Shown here piece after piece: positions 4,540 to 15,063 of a DNA stretch of 20,946 nucleotides. The notes below the pieces were generated by a model. It worked only from the letters and a program-made list of their open reading frames with translations, searched no databases and had not been told where the DNA came from. Positions within the stretch are counted from its first letter, which is position 1, and every line of letters starts with the position of its first letter. The translations under genes were made by a program, and so were the position numbers. Source of the DNA: UBA6921 sp031363085. GTDB taxonomy: Bacteria; Pseudomonadota; Gammaproteobacteria; SG8-11. The stretch lies in NCBI GenBank assembly GCA_031363085.1, contig JANLTU010000028.1, positions 1 through 20,946 on the forward strand, given 5' to 3'.

Positions 4540-5359
4540 CCTCCTGGCCGGGTTCGCCGGAAGGTTTCGCAAGGGCGCGCAGTTGCGGCGCCCTTTTTGC
4601 GTTTGGGTGGGCGCGTTGGCGTCGTTGGTTGTTTGGAGCAATGCGTTCGCAGCCGCGTCGTCGTGTGCGGCGGATCGTGTCGACGAGCGCGCCACGGTGC
4701 GCAAGGTGTTCGACGGCGACACGGTCGAGTTGAGCGATGGCCGCCACATACGTTTTGTCGGCATCAATGCGCCCGAGGTTGCCCATCAAGACAAGCCCGC
4801 CGAGCCGTTCGCCGTGGATGCGCGCGTGGCGTTGGAGAATGCGCTAAAAAAAGATCACACCGTGTTGTTGCGCTATGACGCGGAACGTTTTGACGTGCAT
4901 CAGCGCACTTTGGCGCACCTGTATTTAAGCGACCGCAGCAGTATCGAGGCGATGTTATTAGAGCAGGGCTTGGCATTTTGGATTGCGATTCCGCCGGGCT
5001 TGCACGACGCCGAGTGTTATCGTGCTGCCGAGCAGCGTGCACACAGTGCCAAGCGCGGCATTTGGTCTAATGCCTACTACGCGCCGATGGACGCGCAACG
5101 CGTGGGGCCAGGTGCAGATGGATTTCACGTAGTTAAAGGTCGCGTCGTACGCATCGGGAAGAGCAAAAACACGATATGGCTAAACCTGGCGCCTCATATG
5201 GCGCTGCGTGTCGCACGCGAAGACTTGCAGTATTTCACCCGCTACAAACCCGAAGCACTGCGCGGCCGCGATGTTGTCGCGCGTGGCTGGATCACGCCGT
5301 TCAAAAACGGTGATTATGTAATGCGCGTACGCCATCCTTCCGCGTTGGAAGTGCAGTAA
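4523..5359 (+). CDS. Secreted thermonuclease-like (SNase domain) nuclease
   Basis: This is a predicted exported Ca-dependent nuclease of the staphylococcal nuclease family. The SNase fold spans about residues 56-190: RKVFDGDTVEL with D64 and D66, IRFVGINAPE giving catalytic R77 and E85, and QRTLAHLYL giving R128, the expected active-site trio plus metal ligands. A C-terminal region of about 75 residues (HVVKGRVVRIGKSKNTIWLN onward) looks like an OB-type nucleic-acid-binding add-on. The start is uncertain. The ATG at 4523 overlaps rpmE by 17 bp and puts the rpmE terminator inside the coding region. A TTG at 4583 would give a compact signal peptide (RRPFCVWVGALASLVVW, cleavage near AFA-A) and has AAGG about nine bases upstream. 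Either way a signal peptide is predicted, so the protein acts in the periplasm or outside. Expression may rely on read-through from rpmE. Confidence 0.88.
   Translation: MQRRNNLLAGFAGRFRKGAQLRRPFCVWVGALASLVVWSNAFAAASSCAADRVDERATVRKVFDGDTVELSDGRHIRFVGINAPEVAHQDKPAEPFAVDARVALENALKKDHTVLLRYDAERFDVHQRTLAHLYLSDRSSIEAMLLEQGLAFWIAIPPGLHDAECYRAAEQRAHSAKRGIWSNAYYAPMDAQRVGPGADGFHVVKGRVVRIGKSKNTIWLNLAPHMALRVAREDLQYFTRYKPEALRGRDVVARGWITPFKNGDYVMRVRHPSALEVQ
4571..4598 (+). terminator. Rho-independent terminator of rpmE
   Basis: AAGGGCGC (4571-4578) pairs with GCGCCCTT (4588-4595) across a 9-base gap, and the T-run covers 4594-4598. It sits 31 bp after the rpmE stop and overlaps the 5' end of the nuclease reading frame. 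Confidence 0.75.
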
Positions 5360-5390
5360 CTCATTAACCTAACCGACAGTGGTAACTCCC

Positions 5391-6620
<1,230 letters not shown>

Positions 6621-6682
6621 TGGAGCCTGCGTAACGGCCTTTGCTATATTTGCGACGATACACTTTAAATTGAGGCGGCCCC

Positions 6683-7240
6683 GTGTCCACTAAAGCCAAG
6701 GTCGAACTGCTCAGTGAAGAGGATTATATTCAGGGCGAATTGCGCAGTGACGTGCGGCACGAATATATCCAGGGCAACGTGTATGCGATGGTCGGGACCA
6801 GCAAGCGACACAACCTCATCGCGACAAGTATATTGGTGGCGTTACGTGCGCATTTGCAATCTTCGCCGTGTAAAGTTTATATGTCTGATGTGAAAGTCAA
6901 AATTAAGGACACATTTTTCTATCCCGACCTATTAGTGTCGTGCGTTGAAAACAAACTTAGTCCTTATTATGAAACCGATCCTGTCATTGTGGTTGAAGTG
7001 CTTTCGCCATCCACGGAAGCTAAAGACCGGTTTTACAAACGCATGATCTACCAGCGCCTGGAAAGCTTGCGCGAATACGTTTTGGTGGAACAGGACAAAA
7101 TACAAATCGACGTATACCGACGCGTAGATGACGGCTGGATGCTGGAAAGCTATGCGATCAGCGACAGGGTAGCGTTCGAATCAATTGGTTTCACAATACC
7201 TATCGAAGAAGTTTACGCCGACGTCATCAGACTGCCGTAG
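6683..7240 (+). CDS. Uma2 family (DUF820) predicted restriction-endonuclease-fold protein
   Basis: 185 aa, the usual size for this family. It has the N-terminal SEEDYIQGELRSDVRHEYIQGNVYAMVG block, then PDLLVSC with D82, VVEVLSPSTEAKDRF with E105, and SLREYVLVEQD. Together these form the PD-(D/E)xK-like core of Uma2 proteins. The family is very common in cyanobacteria and in patchy copies elsewhere. Its biological role is not established; nuclease activity is inferred from the fold. The start is GTG 6683 with TGAGG about eight bases upstream. It stands alone between the malic enzyme and the convergent hemE and is not part of the Pseudomonas-like block, so it is probably an insertion acquired in this lineage. 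Confidence 0.9.
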   Translation: MSTKAKVELLSEEDYIQGELRSDVRHEYIQGNVYAMVGTSKRHNLIATSILVALRAHLQSSPCKVYMSDVKVKIKDTFFYPDLLVSCVENKLSPYYETDPVIVVEVLSPSTEAKDRFYKRMIYQRLESLREYVLVEQDKIQIDVYRRVDDGWMLESYAISDRVAFESIGFTIPIEEVYADVIRLP

Positions 7241-7266
7241 GGTGCGCCGTCCGCACGACGCACCCT
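7239..7266. terminator. Hairpin between convergent uma2-like gene and hemE
   Basis: AGGGTGCG (7239-7246) and CGCACCCT (7259-7266) form a perfect 8-bp stem with a 12-base loop. It starts in the stop codon of the Uma2 gene and ends five bases before the hemE stop. There is no T-run, so it may be a weak bidirectional terminator or simply a stabilising 3' stem. Confidence 0.4.
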
Positions 7267-7271
7267 GCGAG

Positions 7272-8339
7272 TCAGGTCGTGTGATACGCCTTGCTCAGCT
7301 CATGCACTGCTTCGATAAACGCGCCGGCATGCTCGGGGACCACGTGTTGATGAATGCCGTGGCCGAGGTTGAATACGTGGCCGTTGCCTTTGCCGTAGCT
7401 GGCGAGGATGGTGGCGACTTCTTCGCGGATGCGGGCAGGGGATGCGTACAGCACCGACGGGTCCATATTGCCTTGCAGTGCGACGCTGTCGCCGACTTGT
7501 CTGCGGGCGTCGCCGAGATTGAGAGTCCAGTCGACGCCCAGCGCATCGCAGCCGGTCGCGGCCATGTCCTTCAGCCAACCGCCGCCGCCTTTGGTAAATA
7601 AAATCACTGGCACTTTGCGGCCTTCGTTCTCGCGCTGCAAGCCTTTGACGATGCGATCCATGTAGGCGAGTGAAAACAGTTTGTAATCGCGCGGGGTCAA
7701 GATGCCGCCCCAGGTATCGAAGATCATCACCGTCTGCGCGCCCGCTGCGATCTGCGCGTTTAAATACGACGTGACCGACTGCGCGACTTTATCCAGCAAC
7801 TGGTGCATGACCTTGGGCTCGTCGAACAGCATCTTTTTGATGATCGAATATTCTTTGCTGCTGCTGCCTTCAACCATGTAAGTCGCGAGCGTCCACGGGC
7901 TGCCGGCGAAGCCAATTAGCGGCACGCGGCCGTCCAACTCTTTGCGGATCAAACGCACCGCGTCCATCACGTAGCGCAGTTCGGTTTCCGGATCGGGCAT
8001 ACCAAGCTTGGCGACGTCTTGCGCGCTGCGCAGCGGATTCTTGAAGCGCGGGCCTTCGCCTTCGGAAAAGTAAAGCCCCAGCCCCATCGCGTCGGGGATG
8101 GTGAGAATGTCGGAGAATAAAATTGCCGCATCCAGGGGGTAGCGGTCCAGTGGTTGCAGCGTGACTTCGCAGGCAAATTCCGGTGAGGTGCACAGCTTCA
8201 TGAAACTGCCGGCCTTGCTGCGCGTGGCGCGGTATTCGGGCAGGTAGCGTCCGGCCTGACGCATCATCCACACGGGCGTGACATCGACGGGTTGGCGCAG
8301 CAAGGCACGAAGAAAGCGGTCATTTTTTAGTGTCGTCAT
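7272..8339 (-). CDS. hemE: Uroporphyrinogen decarboxylase
   Basis: Removes four carboxyl groups from uroporphyrinogen III to give coproporphyrinogen III in haem synthesis; a cytoplasmic homodimer. The length of 355 aa is normal. The first signature, TPVWMMRQAGRYLPEYR, gives substrate-binding R27 and R31. FSDILTIPDAMGLGL gives the key D77, and GFAGSPWTLATYMVEG is the second signature. The C-terminal FNLGHGIHQHVVPEH is present with its His. The ATG at 8339 matches the family start. It is the last gene of the gltB-gltD-hemE series but is separated from gltD by 170 bp with no clear promoter or terminator seen there. It may be co-transcribed or have its own promoter. The same gltB-gltD-hemE order is known from Pseudomonas. 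Confidence 0.97.
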   Translation of the reverse strand: MTTLKNDRFLRALLRQPVDVTPVWMMRQAGRYLPEYRATRSKAGSFMKLCTSPEFACEVTLQPLDRYPLDAAILFSDILTIPDAMGLGLYFSEGEGPRFKNPLRSAQDVAKLGMPDPETELRYVMDAVRLIRKELDGRVPLIGFAGSPWTLATYMVEGSSSKEYSIIKKMLFDEPKVMHQLLDKVAQSVTSYLNAQIAAGAQTVMIFDTWGGILTPRDYKLFSLAYMDRIVKGLQRENEGRKVPVILFTKGGGGWLKDMAATGCDALGVDWTLNLGDARRQVGDSVALQGNMDPSVLYASPARIREEVATILASYGKGNGHVFNLGHGIHQHVVPEHAGAFIEAVHELSKAYHTT

Positions 8340-8509
8340 GGGGTGGCCTGTGGTGTGGTGCGTGAATTTAAACTAAAGGTGGGTTGTGATCCCCGCAGCA
8401 TTCTTCCTACCCGCATAAAGCCAGCGCGATGAAAATGAGCGCGGAGAAAAGAGGTCGAAGCGGGCGGTTCTTTGCGATTGGTCAGTTCCATTGAGGGTTA
8501 AGAATTACG

Positions 8510-9952
8510 CTAGCGGGGGAGATCCGAACTGCCCATCAAAAATTCATCCACGGCGCGCGCCGCTTGGCGGCCTTCGCGGATCGCCCACACCACCAAGGAC
8601 TGTCCGCGTCGCGCGTCGCCGGCGGCAAACACGTTGGGGATCGAGGTTTGATAGCGTTCGGTGTCGGCGCGGGCGTTGCCGCGTTCGTCCAGCGCGATGC
8701 CTAGTTCTTGCAACATGCCGTGCTGGACCGGATGCATGTAGCCCATCGCCAGCAGCACCAGATCAGCCTTCAAATTGAATTCGCTGCCTGCGATCTCGTG
8801 CATTTTCCAGGCGCCGTTTTGATCTTTCTGCCACTCCAGGCGGATCGCGTGCAGGGTTTTGACTTTTCCTTGTTCGCCGGAGAAATTTTTGGTGGCCACG
8901 CTCCAGTCGCGTGCACAACCTTCTTGTTGCGACGACGAGGTGCGCAGCTTCATCGGCCAGTCCGGCCAGGTCAGCAGTTTGTTTTCCTTCTCGGGTGGTC
9001 GTGGCAACAGCTCGAATTGCGTGACCGATGCGGCGCCCTGGCGGATCGATGTGCCCACGCAGTCGGAGCCGGTATCGCCGCCGCCGATGACCACGACATG
9101 TTTGCCGGTGGCGGTGAGGCTGACATCGGCCGCGATGGTTTCACCCGCGACGCGCCGGTTTTGTTGTTCCAGGAATTTCATTGCGAAATAGACGCCGCTT
9201 AATTCACGTCCCGGCACCTTGAGATCGCGCGCCTGTTCGGAGCCGGCACTTAACACCAGCGCATTGAACTCGGCCAGTAATTGTTGGGCCGGTAGGTTCA
9301 CGCCGATGTGCTGCCCGGTGCGGAACTCAACGCCTTCCGCCTGCATTTGTTGCATGCGCCGGTCAATCAGGTGTTTTTCCATCTTGAAGTCGGGGATGCC
9401 GTAACGCAACAAACCGCCGATGCGATCATTTTTTTCAAACAGCACCACAGCGTGTCCGGCGCGTGCCAATTGCTGCGCGCAGGCCAACCCGGCAGGCCCG
9501 GAACCGATCACCGCCACGCGCTTGCCGGATTTTTTTACGGCAATCTGCGCTGCAACCCAGCCTTCGTTCCAGCCCTTGTCGATGATCGCGTGCTCGATGG
9601 TTTTAATCGCGACCGGATCGTTGTTGATGTTCAGCACGCACGAGGCTTCGCATGGCGCCGGGCAGATGCGACCGGTGAACTCAGGAAAATTATTGGTCGA
9701 GTGCAACGCCTCTAGCGCTTCGCGCCAGCGGTTGTTGTAAACGAGATCATTCCAGTCCGGAATAATATTGTTGACCGGGCAGCCGGTCTGGCAAAACGGA
9801 ATCCCGCAATCCATGCAACGCGCACCCTGTTGGCGTAACTCGCTGTCGGCCAGCGGCAAGGTGAATTCTTTGTAGAAGTGAATGCGTTCCGCGACCGGTA
9901 GATAGTCGGGCTCGTGCCGTGCAATCTCCATGAACCCGGTGGGCTTACCCAT
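8510..9952 (-). CDS. gltD: Glutamate synthase (NADPH) small subunit
   Basis: The FAD and iron-sulphur subunit feeds electrons from NADPH to GltB for glutamate formation. Length is 480 aa. The N-terminal cysteine motifs for two 4Fe-4S clusters are intact: C46, C49, C54 and C58 (CMDCGIPFCQTGC), and C97, C101 and C105 (CPAPCEASC). The FAD Rossmann motif is VAVIGSGPAGLACAQQLARA (147-166). The NADPH motif is VVVIGGGDTGSDCVG near 294-308. The C-terminal FAD contact is NVFAAGDARRGQSLVVWAI. The frame is open 53 codons upstream, inside gltB, but MGKPTGF is the family start. Its ATG (9952) overlaps the gltB end by 8 bp (ATGGGTAA), a strong sign of translational coupling that keeps the two subunits in balance. 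Confidence 0.97.
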   Translation of the reverse strand: MGKPTGFMEIARHEPDYLPVAERIHFYKEFTLPLADSELRQQGARCMDCGIPFCQTGCPVNNIIPDWNDLVYNNRWREALEALHSTNNFPEFTGRICPAPCEASCVLNINNDPVAIKTIEHAIIDKGWNEGWVAAQIAVKKSGKRVAVIGSGPAGLACAQQLARAGHAVVLFEKNDRIGGLLRYGIPDFKMEKHLIDRRMQQMQAEGVEFRTGQHIGVNLPAQQLLAEFNALVLSAGSEQARDLKVPGRELSGVYFAMKFLEQQNRRVAGETIAADVSLTATGKHVVVIGGGDTGSDCVGTSIRQGAASVTQFELLPRPPEKENKLLTWPDWPMKLRTSSSQQEGCARDWSVATKNFSGEQGKVKTLHAIRLEWQKDQNGAWKMHEIAGSEFNLKADLVLLAMGYMHPVQHGMLQELGIALDERGNARADTERYQTSIPNVFAAGDARRGQSLVVWAIREGRQAARAVDEFLMGSSDLPR

Positions 9953-12900
9953 GACTGACACGCTCCAATTTCTTCTCCGCCGATTTCGCAGCGGCGATTT
10001 TTTGCAGGGCCTGACGATATTCAATCGGCATGACTTTGACGAACTTAGGCAGATAGACCGGCCACTGCCCGAGTATTGCACGCGCACGTTCCGAGCCGGT
10101 GTAATGCACATGCTTTTCGATCAGCGCGCGCAACATGTGGGCGTCGCTGTTGGCCGTGTCTTGCGCCGGTATCGATTCCAACTCAACCATCGCCAAGTTG
10201 CAACGTTGTTTGAAGTCGCCATGTTCATTCAGCACAAATGCGATACCGCCGCTCATGCCAGCAGCGAAATTACGTCCGGTGGCGCCCAGCACGACCACGA
10301 TGCCGCCGGTCATGTATTCGCAGGCGTGGTCACCCACGCCCTCTACCACCGTCATGGCGCCAGAGTTGCGTACCGCAAAGCGTTCGCCTGCGATGCCGCG
10401 GAAATAACATTCGCCGCTGATGGCGCCGTACAACACGGTGTTGCCGACAATAATGTTGTCCTCCGGCACGATGGGGCAGGCTTTGGGCGGATAGATAGCG
10501 ATGCGTCCGCCCGACAAACCCTTGCCGACGTAGTCGTTGGCTTCGCCTTGCAAGTCGATGCTGATGCCGTGCGCCAGGAACGCGCCGAAGCTTTGGCCAG
10601 CGGTGCCTTGGGCATGAATATGGATGGTGTCGTCGGGCAGGCCGACATGCCCATAACGCTTGGCGACTGCGCCGGACAGCATCGCGCCAATGCTGCGGTT
10701 GTAATTCTTGATCGTGACGTCGATCTGCACCGGCTTTTGCTGTTCCAATGCGGGGCGTGCGGAGGCAATAAGTTGATGATCCAGTGCCTTGTCAAGACCA
10801 TGGTCCTGGGTTTCAGTCCAGCGTGTGGCCACACCGGGCACGGCGGCGGGTTGGTAAAGGAGTCGAGAAAAATCCAGCCCTTTGGCTTTCCAGTGTTCGA
10901 TGGAGGCGCGCGTGTCGATTTGGTCGCTGCGTCCGATCATTTCGTCGAAGCGGCGGAAGCCCATCTGCGCCATGTATTCGCGCACTTCTTCGGCGATGAA
11001 GAAGAAGTAGTTCACCACGTGCTCGGGTTGGCCGGTAAATTTTTTGCGCAGCTCCGGGTCTTGCGTCGCGATGCCCACCGGGCAAGTATTCAAATGGCAT
11101 TTGCGCATCATGATGCAGCCCTCCACCACCAGCGGGGCGGTGGAGAAGCCGAATTCATCGGCGCCCAACAGGGCGCCGATCACGACATCACGGCCGGTTT
11201 TGATCTGCCCGTCAACCTGCACCGCAATGCGTCCTCGGAGTTGGTTGAGCACCAGCGTCTGCTGTGTTTCCGCCAAACCCAGTTCCCACGGCGAACCGGC
11301 AAACATCAACGACGACAACGGACTTGCACCGGTGCCGCCGTCATGACCGGAAATGGTGACGTGATCGGAGTGTGCCTTGGCCACGCCGGCGGCAACTGTA
11401 CCGACGCCGACCTCGGAGACCAATTTAACGCTGACCAGCGCCTGCGGATTCACATTCTTCAAATCGTGAATGAGTTGCGCCAAGTCTTCAATGGAATAAA
11501 TATCATGATGCGGCGGTGGCGAGATCAGGCCGACGCCGGGAATCGAGTGACGCACCTTGGCGATGGTTTCCGACACCTTGTGGCCGGGCAGTTGTCCGCC
11601 CTCGCCGGGTTTGGCGCCCTGCGCCATTTTGATCTGCAACATGTCGGCGTTGACCAAGTATTCGGCGGTCACGCCGAAGCGTCCGGCGGCGACCTGCTTG
11701 ATGGCCGAACGCATCGAGTCGCCGTTCGGCAACGGAATGAAACGATCTGGCTCCTCACCACCTTCGCCGGTGTTGGACTTACCGCCAATGCGGTTCATCG
11801 CGATGGCAAGCGTGGTATGCGCTTCACGTGAAATCGAACCGAAGGACATCGCGCCGGTGGAGAAGCGCTTGACGATGTCCTTGGCCGGTTCGACTTCAGT
11901 CAAGGGCACCGGTTGTGCGGCGGTTTTAATTTCAAACAGGCCACGCAACGTCATCAGTTGCTTGTTCTGGTTGTTGATCAACGCGGAATATTGCTTAAAG
12001 GTTTTGTAGTCGTTGGCGCGCGTCGCATGTTGCAGCTTGGCGATGCTGTCCGGGGTCCACATGTGCGCTTCGCCGCGCACGCGATAAGCGTAATCGCCGC
12101 CGACATCGAGCGCGTTGCGATACAGCGGTGCGTCGCCGAACGCGGTGCGATGCCACTGCACCGCTTCCGCCGCGACTTCGTTCAGGCCGATACCCTCCAC
12201 CGTGCTGGCGGTGCCCTTGAAATAGTTGTCGACGAAGGTTTGGTTGAGGCCGATGGCTTCAAAGATTTGCGCGCCGCAATACGATTGGTAAGTCGAGATA
12301 CCCATCTTGGACATCACTTTCAACAAGCCTTTGCTGACCGACTTGATGTAGTTCTTGCACGCGTCTTTGTGGCTGAGGTTGGCCGGAAGATAGGCACGCA
12401 TATCGGCCAGCGTTTCGAACACGAGATACGGATGGATTGCCTCGGCACCATAGCCGGCCAGCATCGCGAAGTGATGCACCTCGCGCGCTGCGCCGGTTTC
12501 GACCACCAAGCCGGTGCTGGTGCGTAAACCGGCGCGAATCAGGTGGTGATGCACGGCGCTGGTCGCAAGCAGCGCGGGGATCGCAATGCGCTGCGTGTCC
12601 ACATTGCGGTCGGAAAGAATGATGATATTGCAGCCGTCGCGCACTGCGCGTTCCGCCTCCGCGCACAATGTGTCAAGCACGGGCGCCATTCCGGCCGTGC
12701 CCTGTGCTGCGGGGTAGCAATTGTCTAGCGTGCAGGAACGGAATGTTTGGTTGGTGTAGTCAGCAATGTGGCGAATTTTTTCCATATCGTCGTGGCTTAG
12801 CACCGGTTGCTGCACTTCCAGGCGTTTGCGCGGTTCGGTCTCATTCAAGCCCAGCAGGTTGGGGCGCGGGCCGATAAACGACACCAGCGACATCACCAGC

Positions 12901-14519
12901 TCTTCGCGGATCGGGTCGATGGGCGGATTGGTGACCTGTGCGAACAGTTGCTTGAAGTAACTGGACAGCGGCATGGCGCGGTTCGACAACACTGCCAGCG
13001 GCGTGTCGTTACCCATCGAACCGATGGCTTCTTGGCCGCTGGCAGCCATCGGCGTCAGCAGAAACTTTAGGTCTTCCTGGGTGTAGCCAAAGGCTTGCTG
13101 GCGATCCAGCAACGACGCAGCAGACGCCGGCGGGGTGCCGGTCACGACTGGCGGCAAGTCTTCCAGCACAATTTGGGTTTTTTTCAGCCACTCGCGGTAG
13201 GGCCGGAAATTGGCCAGCGCGGTTTTGACTTCGGCATCGTCGATGATGCGCCCGGCTTCCACGTCGATCAGGAACATCTTGCCCGGTTGTAGGCGCCACT
13301 TCTTGATGATTTTATGCTCGGGGATATCAAGCACACCCATCTCCGAAGCCATCACCACCAGATCATCGTCGGTGATGAGATAACGTGCCGGACGCAGGCC
13401 GTTGCGATCAAGCGTCGCGCCGATCTGGCGGCCATCGGTAAACGCGACCGCCGCCGGGCCGTCCCAGGGTTCGAGCAGGGCGGCATGATATTCGTAAAAG
13501 TCGCGACGCTTTTCGTCCATCAATGGATTGCCGGCCCAGGCTTCGGGGATCAGCAGCATCATCGCATGCGCCAGCGAATAGCCGCCGGCGACCAGTAATT
13601 CCAGTGCATTATCGAAACAGGCCGAGTCGGATTGGCCTTCGGCGATCAACGGCCATAATTTGTCAAGATCGTCGCCCAACAGCGCCGACGACATTGAATG
13701 GCGGCGCGCCGCCATCCAGTTGAGGTTGCCGCGCAGCGTGTTGATTTCGCCGTTGTGCGCGATCATGCGGAACGGGTGTGCGAGGTCCCAGGTCGGGAAG
13801 GTGTTGGTCGAAAAGCGTTGATGCACCAGCGCAAGCGCGGTGACCATCTGTGCGTCGAATAAATCCGGATAATATTCGCCGACTTGGTCGGCCAGCAGCA
13901 TGCCTTTGTAAACCAAGGTGCGGGCCGACAGCGACGGGATGTAAAACGCTTCGGTGCCGGGCAGATTCAGCGCCCGCACTGCGTGTTCGGTGCGCTTGCG
14001 CAGCACGAACAGTTTGCGTTCGAAAGTGTCAAGATCGGCGCAATTTGCGCCGCGTTGGATCACGGCTTGACGAATGACGGGCTCGACAGCTTTAACGCCC
14101 TTGCCCAGGCGGGTGTTATTGGTGGGCACGTTACGCCAACCCAGCAGGGTTTGACCTTCGGCGGTGATGCATTCGCTGACAACACGTTCACAGGCGGCTC
14201 GGGTAGCTTGCTCTTGCGGTAAAAACAGCATGCCCACGCCGTAGTCGCCCAGCCCTGGCAGGGTAATTTTTTGTTTGGCGAATTCTTGGCGCAGGAATGC
14301 ATCCGGGATTTGAATCAGAATGCCGGCGCCGTCGCCGGCCAGCGGGTCTGCACCGGTCGCGCCACGGTGGCTGAGATTGGTCAGAATTTGCAATCCCTGT
14401 TCAATGATCGCGTGGCTCTTATGGCCCTTGAGATGAGCAATGAAGCCTACGCCGCACGCGTCATGCTCGTGCTGTGGGTCATACAAACCTTGCTTGGAAG
14501 GCCGCGCCGTACGATTCAC
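9945..14519 (-). CDS. gltB: Glutamate synthase (NADPH) large subunit
   Basis: Transfers the amide nitrogen of glutamine to 2-oxoglutarate, giving two glutamates; with GltD it forms the GOGAT half of ammonium assimilation. 1524 aa, usual size. The N-terminal class II glutaminase domain has its catalytic cysteine at C22 (EHDACGVGF), which implies removal of a 21-residue propeptide. The central and FMN-binding domain contains GLISPPPHHDIYSIEDLAQL and VTISGHDGGTGASPL near 990-1065. The 3Fe-4S cysteines are C1135, C1141 and C1146 (CIMMRKCHLNTCPVG). The C-terminal beta-helix has the repeated G-x-x-x-G pattern, including GTAGQSFGAFLAHG and GKGLSGGRIAI. Start is GTG 14519 with GAGGAG about ten bases upstream. 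An AT-rich stretch near 14575-14592 may hold its promoter. No frameshift is seen over 4.5 kb. Confidence 0.98.
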   Translation of the reverse strand: MNRTARPSKQGLYDPQHEHDACGVGFIAHLKGHKSHAIIEQGLQILTNLSHRGATGADPLAGDGAGILIQIPDAFLRQEFAKQKITLPGLGDYGVGMLFLPQEQATRAACERVVSECITAEGQTLLGWRNVPTNNTRLGKGVKAVEPVIRQAVIQRGANCADLDTFERKLFVLRKRTEHAVRALNLPGTEAFYIPSLSARTLVYKGMLLADQVGEYYPDLFDAQMVTALALVHQRFSTNTFPTWDLAHPFRMIAHNGEINTLRGNLNWMAARRHSMSSALLGDDLDKLWPLIAEGQSDSACFDNALELLVAGGYSLAHAMMLLIPEAWAGNPLMDEKRRDFYEYHAALLEPWDGPAAVAFTDGRQIGATLDRNGLRPARYLITDDDLVVMASEMGVLDIPEHKIIKKWRLQPGKMFLIDVEAGRIIDDAEVKTALANFRPYREWLKKTQIVLEDLPPVVTGTPPASAASLLDRQQAFGYTQEDLKFLLTPMAASGQEAIGSMGNDTPLAVLSNRAMPLSSYFKQLFAQVTNPPIDPIREELVMSLVSFIGPRPNLLGLNETEPRKRLEVQQPVLSHDDMEKIRHIADYTNQTFRSCTLDNCYPAAQGTAGMAPVLDTLCAEAERAVRDGCNIIILSDRNVDTQRIAIPALLATSAVHHHLIRAGLRTSTGLVVETGAAREVHHFAMLAGYGAEAIHPYLVFETLADMRAYLPANLSHKDACKNYIKSVSKGLLKVMSKMGISTYQSYCGAQIFEAIGLNQTFVDNYFKGTASTVEGIGLNEVAAEAVQWHRTAFGDAPLYRNALDVGGDYAYRVRGEAHMWTPDSIAKLQHATRANDYKTFKQYSALINNQNKQLMTLRGLFEIKTAAQPVPLTEVEPAKDIVKRFSTGAMSFGSISREAHTTLAIAMNRIGGKSNTGEGGEEPDRFIPLPNGDSMRSAIKQVAAGRFGVTAEYLVNADMLQIKMAQGAKPGEGGQLPGHKVSETIAKVRHSIPGVGLISPPPHHDIYSIEDLAQLIHDLKNVNPQALVSVKLVSEVGVGTVAAGVAKAHSDHVTISGHDGGTGASPLSSLMFAGSPWELGLAETQQTLVLNQLRGRIAVQVDGQIKTGRDVVIGALLGADEFGFSTAPLVVEGCIMMRKCHLNTCPVGIATQDPELRKKFTGQPEHVVNYFFFIAEEVREYMAQMGFRRFDEMIGRSDQIDTRASIEHWKAKGLDFSRLLYQPAAVPGVATRWTETQDHGLDKALDHQLIASARPALEQQKPVQIDVTIKNYNRSIGAMLSGAVAKRYGHVGLPDDTIHIHAQGTAGQSFGAFLAHGISIDLQGEANDYVGKGLSGGRIAIYPPKACPIVPEDNIIVGNTVLYGAISGECYFRGIAGERFAVRNSGAMTVVEGVGDHACEYMTGGIVVVLGATGRNFAAGMSGGIAFVLNEHGDFKQRCNLAMVELESIPAQDTANSDAHMLRALIEKHVHYTGSERARAILGQWPVYLPKFVKVMPIEYRQALQKIAAAKSAEKKLERVSHG

Positions 14520-15063
14520 GTTAAAACACTCCTCGACTGATGGTTCTCAACACGTTTGCTTAAGAATCTACGTTCATAATATAAAAAATTCGAGCGCGAT
14601 AGACCCAATTTCAGGTGCCGTACTCGACCCGGTTGGATACATTGAGTTTCATCGTCGGAGTGAGAAGCGGGACAGTCAGGACTGTACTGCATTGGTATCG
14701 CGAGAGCAGGTCAATCGAGCTGAATCGGCCTGTATTTCAGATACGACTGACTATCCATGCGCCCACGCCGATAGAAAGTATAAAGGGTCCGGGCAGTGCG
14801 TTCAATTCATGCTCGTGTTTGCTTCAGGGGCAGTAACTGAAGCTGTGGCTCTTGGGTCGAGAACGGTAGCGATATACACGGATATTTTGTCTAGCTGATT
14901 CCGTTTCCGAGTGATGAGCGTTGTTGGCTAATCAAGATGTAATAGTCTTAAGTCGCTGGTAAATGTTAGGTGATGGGTAATTGGTCATCATCAGGGAGCT
15001 GGTCGCTGAAGGATGGCGCAGCAAAATAAATAAGCTAAGCCTGTCTGAAGTGGAGAATATCGT
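14520..15063. other. Spacer of about 540 bp between gltB and the outer-membrane-type gene, no convincing gene
   Basis: It must hold the divergent promoters of gltB (minus) and the beta-rich protein (plus). An AT-rich run, ATAATATAAAAAATTCG, lies at about 14577-14593 and reads TATTAT on minus as a possible gltB -10. A plus-strand frame of 152 codons (14440-14898) begins inside gltB antisense and gives a Cys- and Ser-rich, non-protein-like product. I do not accept it as a gene. No tRNA, terminator or known riboswitch was recognised. Confidence 0.5.

Noticed and set aside
9953..10111. 53-codon N-terminal extension of gltD
   Set aside because: It lies wholly inside gltB. The family N-terminus MGKPTGF starts at 9952 and is translationally coupled there.
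9930..11831. 633-codon open frame on plus, antisense to gltB and gltD
   Set aside because: It overlaps two unmistakable genes. Its product is His/Ala/Arg-rich with no motif, as expected for the complement of GC-rich coding DNA.
14440..14898. 152-codon plus-strand frame across the gltB upstream region
   Set aside because: It starts inside gltB antisense, has no ribosome site, and its product is Cys/Ser-rich without recognisable domain pattern.
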